Below are positions 1 through 5,384 of a stretch of DNA of 5,384 nt, piece after piece (positions within the stretch are counted from its first letter, which is position 1; the number at the start of each line of letters is the position of its first letter). The notes under the pieces are model-generated. The model was not told the origin of the DNA. It did no database searches and saw only the letters and a list, made by a program, of their open reading frames with translations. Origin of the DNA: Mycoplasmataceae bacterium (GTDB lineage: Bacteria > Bacillota_I > Bacilli_A > Mycoplasmatales > Metamycoplasmataceae); contig JAFWJI010000062.1 in the NCBI GenBank assembly GCA_017511585.1, forward strand, positions 1-5,384, in the 5' to 3' direction. Position numbers and translations under genes: made by a program.

Positions 1-1
1 A

Positions 2-1096
2 ACATTAGCTAAAAAAGGATTAGCTGAAGCTAAAGATTACGCTTCAATTGATAATGCACCTGAAGAAAAAGCTCGTGGAATAACAATTAATACTTCACAT
101 ATTGAGTATGAAACAGAAAAAAGACATTATGCTCATGTTGATTGTCCTGGACACGCTGACTATGTTAAAAATATGATTACCGGAGCAGCTCAAATGGATG
201 GTGCAATATTAGTTGTTGCAGCAACAGATGGACCTATGCCTCAAACAAGAGAACACATTTTGTTATCAAAACAAGTTGGTGTACCAAAAATTGTTGTTTT
301 CTTAAATAAAGTTGATATGTTAGGTTCTCCAGAAGAAGCTTCAGAAATTACTGAATTAGTTGAATTAGAAGTTAGAGGATTATTATCTGAATATGGTTTT
401 GATGGTGATAATGCTCCTATTATTAAAGGTTCTGCATTAAAAGCTCTTGAAGGTGATGCTAAATATGAAGAAAAAATATTTGAGTTAATGGATGCAGTTG
501 ATAGCTATATAGATACTCCTTCACGTGAAGCTGATAAACCATTTTTAATGGCTGTAGAAGACGTGTTTACAATTACAGGTCGTGGAACAGTTGCTACAGG
601 AAGAGTAGAACGTGGAACATTAAAATTAAATGATGAAGTTGAAATTGTTGGAATTAGACCTACAAAGAAAACAGTTGTTACTGGTATTGAGATGTTTAGA
701 AAAAATCTTGATGCTGCAATGGCTGGAGACAACGCAGGGTTATTATTAAGAGGTATTGCTAAAGAAGATATTGAAAGAGGTCAAGTTTTAGCTAAACCAG
801 GAACAATTGTTCCACATAAAAAATTCGAAGCAGCAGTTTATGCTCTTAAAAAAGAAGAAGGTGGACGTCATACACCATTTTTCAAAAATTACAAACCACA
901 ATTTTACTTTAGAACAACAGACGTTACAGGAGGAATTGAATTACCTGCTGGAACAGAGATGGTTACTCCTGGGGACAATGTTAATTTAACAGTTGATTTA
1001 ATTTATCCAGTTGCAATTGAGGAAGGAACAAAATTCTCAATTAGAGAAGGTGGAAGAACTGTTGGTGCTGGTTCAGTTACAAAAGTTCTACAATAA
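2..1096 (+). CDS. tuf: Elongation factor Tu, 5'-truncated by window edge
   Basis: EF-Tu is the cytoplasmic GTPase that delivers aminoacyl-tRNA to the ribosomal A site. The visible part is 364 residues plus the TAA stop. By comparison with the E. coli protein about 35 N-terminal residues are missing, including the P-loop GHVDHGKT. Visible GTPase elements (fragment numbering) are switch I with RGITIN at 25-30, G3 DCPGH at 47-51, G4 NKVD at 102-105 and G5 SALK at 144-147. Domain II follows from about 180 ([13 protein letters not shown]) and domain III runs to the end ([32 protein letters not shown]). There is a small insertion of about four residues after NKVDM relative to E. coli. The frame is open from base 2, so the apparent ATG start at 173 is internal. 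pgk follows after 26 bases with no terminator, suggesting co-transcription. Identification is secure. Confidence 0.97.
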   Translation, partial: TLAKKGLAEAKDYASIDNAPEEKARGITINTSHIEYETEKRHYAHVDCPGHADYVKNMITGAAQMDGAILVVAATDGPMPQTREHILLSKQVGVPKIVVFLNKVDMLGSPEEASEITELVELEVRGLLSEYGFDGDNAPIIKGSALKALEGDAKYEEKIFELMDAVDSYIDTPSREADKPFLMAVEDVFTITGRGTVATGRVERGTLKLNDEVEIVGIRPTKKTVVTGIEMFRKNLDAAMAGDNAGLLLRGIAKEDIERGQVLAKPGTIVPHKKFEAAVYALKKEEGGRHTPFFKNYKPQFYFRTTDVTGGIELPAGTEMVTPGDNVNLTVDLIYPVAIEEGTKFSIREGGRTVGAGSVTKVLQ

Positions 1097-1107
1097 TTAA
1101 AATTACT

Positions 1108-1112
1108 AGAGG
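1108..1112 (+). promoter_or_regulatory. Ribosome binding site of pgk
   Basis: AGAGG lies 10 bases before the ATG at 1123, in the 26-base gap between tuf and pgk. It is a partial match to the anti-Shine-Dalgarno complement AAGGAGG and supports the ATG at 1123 as the start. The same block followed by TAAA (AGAGGTAAA) precedes gyrB, but there it sits only 4 bases from the start codon. Confidence 0.7.
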
Positions 1113-1122
1113 TAAATTAAAA

Positions 1123-2589
1123 ATGAATAATAAAAAATTAATTGATCAAATTGATCTAAAAGACAAAAAAGTTATTATTAGATTAGATCTTAACGTTCCA
1201 ATGAAAGATGGAAAGATTACTAATAATAAAAGAATTGTTTCTGCTTTACCAACAATTAAAAAAGCTTATGAATCAGGAGCTAAAGTAATTTTACTTTCAC
1301 ATTTAGGTAGAGTAAAAGAAGAATCAGATAAAGCTACTAAAACATTAAAACCAATCGCTAAAGAATTAACAAAATTATTAGATGGAAAAGAAGTAATTTT
1401 TGTACCAGAAGCTGTTGGAAAAGAAGTAAAAGAAGTAGTTAAAGCAATGAAATCAGGTGAGATTGTATTGCTTGAAAACACAAGATGAGAAGATTTAAAC
1501 AACAAAGCAGAATCAACTAACAACCCAAAATTAGCAAAATATTGAGCTTCTTTAGGTGAAGTATTTATTAATGATGCTTTTGGAACTTCACATAGATCAC
1601 ATGCTTCAAACGTTGGAATTGCTTCAAACATAGCAGAGAGTGGAATTGGATATTTAGTTCAAAAAGAAATTGAAATGTTATCTAAAGCAATTAATCACCC
1701 AGCAAAACCAGCAGTTGCAATTATTGGTGGAGCAAAAGTTTCAGATAAAATTAAAACAATTGATAATTTGCTTAAACATGTAGATAGAGTAATTATTGGT
1801 GGAGGTATGGCATTTACTTTCTGAAAAGCACAAGGGCTTTCAGTAGGTAAATCATTAGTTGAATTAGATCAAGTTGAATTAGCTAAAGAATACTTGAAAA
1901 AATATCAAGATAGATTGATCTTACCTATCGATGCTGCATTATCTGTTGAATTTAAAAATTCAAAACCAATTTACAACATATATAACCCATTAGAAATTCC
2001 TGAAAATTACATGGGATTAGATATAGGTCCTAAGTCAATTCAATTATTTAAAAAAGAATTAGCTGATGCAAAAACAGTTATTTGAAATGGACCTTTAGGA
2101 GTTTGTGAATTTAAAAATTATTCTGTAGGAACTCAAGAAATTGCAAAAGCAATAGGTTCATTAAAAGATGCTTATACAGTTGTAGGTGGTGGAGATAGTG
2201 TTGCTGCTATTGCAACTTTAGGATTAGAATCAGAGTTTTCACACATTTCTACAGGTGGTGGTGCTTGTTTAGCTATGTTAGAAGGAAATGATTTACCAGG
2301 TATTAGTGCAATTCAAAACCAAGGTGAAAAATCTAGAATAGCAGCAGAAATGTTAAACCCTGCAGAAGTAAAAATTGATGTTGATAATAATAAGAAAAAT
2401 GACGAATCTACAAAAGAGTTAAACGTTAATAAAGAAGACAAAAAAGAAGACGAACAAGCAAAAACTCAAACAATTGATTCTGATAAATCTGATAATTCTG
2501 ATAAAAAAGAAGAAAAAGATAAAGAAGATTCTTCAAACAAAGAAAATGATTCTAAAGAACAAAAAACTGAAGTTATTGATGGAAAATAA
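1123..2589 (+). CDS. pgk: Phosphoglycerate kinase with long charged C-terminal tail
   Basis: Glycolytic enzyme transferring phosphate from 1,3-bisphosphoglycerate to ADP, giving ATP and 3-phosphoglycerate in the cytoplasm. The protein is 488 residues when TGA is read as Trp (residues 122, 141, 234, 321). Substrate-site motifs of the N-domain are RLDLNVP 20-26, SHLGR 59-63, ENTRW 118-122 and NDAFGTSHR 150-158. Nucleotide-side motifs are GGAKVSDK 202-209, GGGMAFTFW 226-234, WNGPLG 321-326, GGGDS 355-359 and STGGGA 376-381. The normal PGK fold ends near LPGISAI (391-397), which matches the usual family length of about 400. The remaining ~90 residues are extra. From 417 on, 41 of 72 residues are Lys, Asp or Glu, there are no aromatics or Cys, and SD/KE-rich low complexity suggests disorder. 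The tail continues in frame with no stop or frameshift. The start follows AGAGG. A strong terminator lies 38 bases after the stop. Confidence 0.96.
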
Positions 2590-2627
2590 TTAAGTTCTAT
2601 ATTGAATTTATAAAGATTGAATATTTT

Positions 2628-2665
2628 AATAAACAAAACCTAGTTTTGTTTATTTTTTTATTTTT
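2628..2665 (+). terminator. Rho-independent terminator after pgk
   Basis: A perfect 12-bp inverted repeat has arms 2628-2639 and 2643-2654 with the 3-base loop CTA. It runs into T-rich sequence (2653-2659 all T, then A and five more T). It would end a tuf-pgk transcript. Its right arm and T-tract also form the upstream part of the gyrB promoter region. The stem is A/T-rich, as expected in this genome, but long and uninterrupted. Confidence 0.88.
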
Positions 2666-2673
2666 GTTATAAT
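2665..2673 (+). promoter_or_regulatory. Extended -10 promoter of gyrB
   Basis: TGTTATAAT is a perfect extended -10 (TG, one base, TATAAT at 2668-2673). The -35 region is weak: TTTGTT at 2645-2650 would give a 17-bp spacer, and it lies inside the right arm of the pgk terminator. Transcription would start near 2680, giving a ~40-base leader with an SD. The extended TG motif probably compensates for the poor -35. The site is inferred from consensus only. Confidence 0.62.
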
Positions 2674-2705
2674 TTTTTAAAGTTCAAAATTATATTTTTT
2701 AATAG

Positions 2706-4655
<1,950 letters not shown>

Positions 4656-4660
4656 ATAAT

Positions 4661-4692
4661 AAAAATACCTCTTTTATAGCGAGGTATTTTTT
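4661..4692 (+). terminator. Rho-independent terminator after gyrB
   Basis: An 11-bp perfect stem has arms 4661-4671 (AAAAATACCTC) and 4681-4691, with a 9-base loop, and ends in a run of six T. It begins 6 bases after the gyrB stop, so gyrB is probably the last gene of its transcript. A promoter-like element follows almost at once, the same terminator-then-promoter arrangement as upstream of gyrB. Confidence 0.87.
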
Positions 4693-4696
4693 AATG

Positions 4697-4705
4697 TGTT
4701 AAAAT
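4697..4705 (+). promoter_or_regulatory. Putative extended -10 promoter of a leaderless ORF
   Basis: TGTTAAAAT has a TG, one base, then TAAAAT at 4700-4705, which matches TATAAT at five of six positions. There is no convincing -35; the equivalent position lies in the gyrB terminator. The usual start distance puts transcription at about 4711-4713, at or just before the ATG at 4714. The mRNA would then have almost no leader, which agrees with the lack of an SD in front of that ATG. This is inference from consensus and spacing. Confidence 0.45.
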
Positions 4706-4713
4706 TTCCACAT

Positions 4714-5064
4714 ATGAGTAAGTTTTCTAAAAAAGAAATTAAACAAAAAATTGATAATAATTATCAAGAAATAATTAGTTGTAATGAAGAAACCTTTCAA
4801 GAAGACAATCAAAAAATTTTACAATTAACTATCAAGGGGACTATGAAAAAAGAACAAAACCAAAATGAGTATAAACCCAAAAATCAGTTTGAAGCTTTAA
4901 TTATTAATCAATTTACAAACATGAATAATCGTTTAGATAATATTGAAACCAGATTAGATCGTGTTGAAACTAGATTAGATAATATTGAAACTAGATTAGA
5001 AAATGTTGAAGCTGATATTAATCAAATAAAAAATACTCCAACAATGAAAAAAGAATTAAATTAA
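4714..5064 (+). CDS. Small coiled-coil protein, function unknown
   Basis: I do not recognise this 116-residue protein. It has no signal peptide, membrane segment, Cys cluster or enzyme motif. Residues 1-43 are hydrophilic and Lys/Glu/Asn-rich (MSKFSKKEIKQKI...). A short amphipathic stretch FEALIINQFTNMNNR (59-73) leads into four back-to-back heptads, RLDNIET, RLDRVET, RLDNIET and RLENVEA (73-100), with hydrophobics at a and d. Each contains R-h-x-x-h-E, a known trimerisation consensus. General style recalls mycoplasmal DUF16-type coiled-coil proteins, but homology is not shown. The ATG at 4714 lacks an SD but has a -10 element just upstream. An in-frame ATG at 4843, preceded by AAGGGG at 4834-4839, would give a 73-residue form containing the whole coiled coil. 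An in-frame GTG at 4696 is less likely because it overlaps the promoter. The ORF sits between gyrB and a gyrB remnant; it has no terminator after it. Confidence 0.7.
   Translation: MSKFSKKEIKQKIDNNYQEIISCNEETFQEDNQKILQLTIKGTMKKEQNQNEYKPKNQFEALIINQFTNMNNRLDNIETRLDRVETRLDNIETRLENVEADINQIKNTPTMKKELN
4834..4839 (+). promoter_or_regulatory. SD-like block before an internal start of the small ORF
   Basis: AAGGGG ends 3 bases before the in-frame ATG at 4843. It is the best SD-like sequence in or before the ORF, while the upstream ATG at 4714 has none. It either marks the true start of a 73-residue protein or permits a second, shorter product. Spacing is tight, so the case is moderate. Confidence 0.4.
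4930..5013 (+). repeat. Four tandem 21-base units encoding coiled-coil heptads
   Basis: Units are 4930-4950, 4951-4971, 4972-4992 and 4993-5013, each encoding R-L-(D/E)-x-(I/V)-E-(T/A). Units 1 and 3 differ only at the first codon (CGT or AGA) and the last base of the Thr codon, so the similarity is at DNA level as well as protein level. This suggests growth by slippage or unequal exchange. Copy number could vary without breaking the frame. Confidence 0.85.
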
Positions 5065-5089
5065 AGTTAAACAATTTTTAGATATATAA

Positions 5090-5302
5090 AACAAAATTAA
5101 ATGTCATAAAGTTATTATTATGATGTTGATGTTAACAATTTTCAATTATTGAAATTAAATCCTATTACAAGAAATGTTACAAGTTCAAATTGAAGATACT
5201 ATAATAGTAGATCATATGCTTTTAACATTGAGCGGTACTCATATTGAATCGCATAGAGAATTTATTGAAAAGAATACAAAATATGTAAAATGTATCAATC
5301 TA
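5090..5302 (+). pseudogene. Decayed copy of the gyrB 3' end
   Basis: Two blocks align with the gyrB just upstream. Bases 5090-5131 match gyrB 4194-4245 (NKLRYHKVIIM then DVD) with a 10-base deletion inside the TDADVDG metal site. Bases 5161-5302 match 4509-4652 with a 2-base deletion just before 5174, and a weaker match (5143-5160) extends back over QLWETT. About 230 bases that lie between these blocks in gyrB are missing. From 5174 to 5302 the copy matches the last 43 sense codons without gaps, by hand count 95 of 129 bases (74%) and 25 of 43 residues; the first 24 bases are identical. Most changes alter amino acids, and the gyrB stop is lost, so a meaningless tail follows. It has frameshifts, no SD, and only the last quarter of the gene, so it cannot be a working GyrB. 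Confidence 0.88.
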
Positions 5303-5343
5303 ATAATTAAAGTTAATTTTATTTATCGAATTCTTTTCGTTTA

Positions 5344-5352
5344 TGTTAAATT
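5344..5352 (+). promoter_or_regulatory. Possible extended -10 before the next ORF
   Basis: TGTTAAATT has a TG, one base, then TAAATT at 5347-5352 (four of six matches to TATAAT), followed by exactly 8 bases and an ATG at 5361. The 4697-4705 element has the same TGTTAAA core and the same 8-base distance to its ATG. The hexamer is weak, so this call rests mainly on the parallel. Confidence 0.3.
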
Positions 5353-5360
5353 ATTTAAAT

Positions 5361-5384
5361 ATGACAAATGATCTAAAAATTGAC
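5361..5384 (+). CDS. Possible start of a further gene, cut by window edge
   Basis: ATG followed by codons for T-N-D-L-K-I-D is open to the window end, only 8 codons. No SD precedes it, but a -10-like element sits 8 bases upstream as for the ORF at 4714. Nothing can be said about function. It may be a chance ATG, since the gyrB remnant's reading frame, read in code 4, is also open through here. Between the remnant's end (5302) and this ATG I see only AT-rich sequence with no other feature. Confidence 0.25.

Noticed and set aside
505..732. Open frame on the minus strand inside tuf
   Set aside because: It lies opposite the conserved EF-Tu coding frame, has no SD or recognisable product, and is explained as a codon-composition shadow.
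807..989. 60-codon + strand frame inside tuf
   Set aside because: It is a frame-shifted reading of EF-Tu domain III, which is clearly the coding frame.
1042..1044. Ser in [13 protein letters not shown] of EF-Tu at the site of E. coli Ala375, a kirromycin-resistance position
   Set aside because: Ser is, to my knowledge, common here in Gram-positive and mollicute EF-Tu, so it is probably not a resistance mutation.
1089..1094. TACAAT at the end of tuf as a pgk promoter
   Set aside because: It matches the -10 hexamer at five of six bases but has no TG extension and no plausible -35, and it overlaps tuf codons; chance matches are common in such AT-rich DNA.
1486..1488. In-frame TGA in pgk, and likewise at 1543, 1822 and 2083 and in gyrB at 2838, 3114 and 4491, as nonsense mutations
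   Set aside because: Each falls at a position where Trp fits (for example ENTRW, WNGPLG, QLWETT), so this is code 4 usage and the genes are intact.
1266..1631. 121-codon open frame on the minus strand inside pgk
   Set aside because: It is antisense to conserved PGK motifs (SHLGR, ENTRW, NDAFG) and shows no family signature.
5140..5154. TTTCAA-TTA-TTGAAA inverted repeat as a terminator
   Set aside because: The stem is only 6 bp, no T-tract follows, and it lies within the decayed gyrB copy where it is explained by remnant sequence.
5174..5371. 65-codon frame beginning MLQVQIED as a real small gene
   Set aside because: It is the degenerate C-terminal end of gyrB with the stop lost, no SD, and a composition-driven tail; it stays open beyond 5371 when TGA is Trp.

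Overview
The window is AT-rich and all of its genes lie on the + strand. It comes from a mollicute that reads TGA as tryptophan (genetic code 4). All seven tryptophans in the two complete housekeeping genes are TGA, several at universally conserved positions (ENTRW and WNGPLG in phosphoglycerate kinase; LVWEIVDN and QLWETT in gyrase B). The style of the gyrase and EF-Tu proteins suggests a Mycoplasma in the broad sense (hominis/bovis-like groups); the species cannot be named from the sequence alone.

Layout: (1) 2-1096 is the 3' nine-tenths of tuf (EF-Tu), cut by the window edge. (2) 1123-2589 is pgk, 26 bases further on with no terminator between, so tuf and pgk look co-transcribed. Pgk is complete but carries an unusual ~90-residue charged, low-complexity C-terminal tail. 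(3) 2628-2665 is a strong intrinsic terminator, immediately followed by a perfect extended -10 promoter. (4) 2721-4655 is a complete gyrB, closed by a second terminator at 4661-4692. (5) 4714-5064 is a small unrecognised ORF with a four-unit heptad coiled coil that fits a trimerisation consensus; its upstream signals suggest leaderless expression. (6) 5090-5302 is a decayed, frameshifted and internally deleted copy of the gyrB 3' end. (7) At 5361 a new reading frame may begin, with the same promoter-to-ATG geometry as the small ORF.

The first 4.7 kb is core metabolism and information processing: translation elongation, glycolytic ATP formation and DNA supercoiling. The last 0.7 kb is a rearranged junction: gyrB, a small coiled-coil ORF, then a gyrB remnant. 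No clear new multi-gene system is visible. The points most worth a second look are the gyrB remnant and how it arose, the Pgk tail, the coiled-coil protein with its apparently leaderless promoter, and asparagine at the GyrB position where Asp-to-Asn changes are linked to quinolone resistance.
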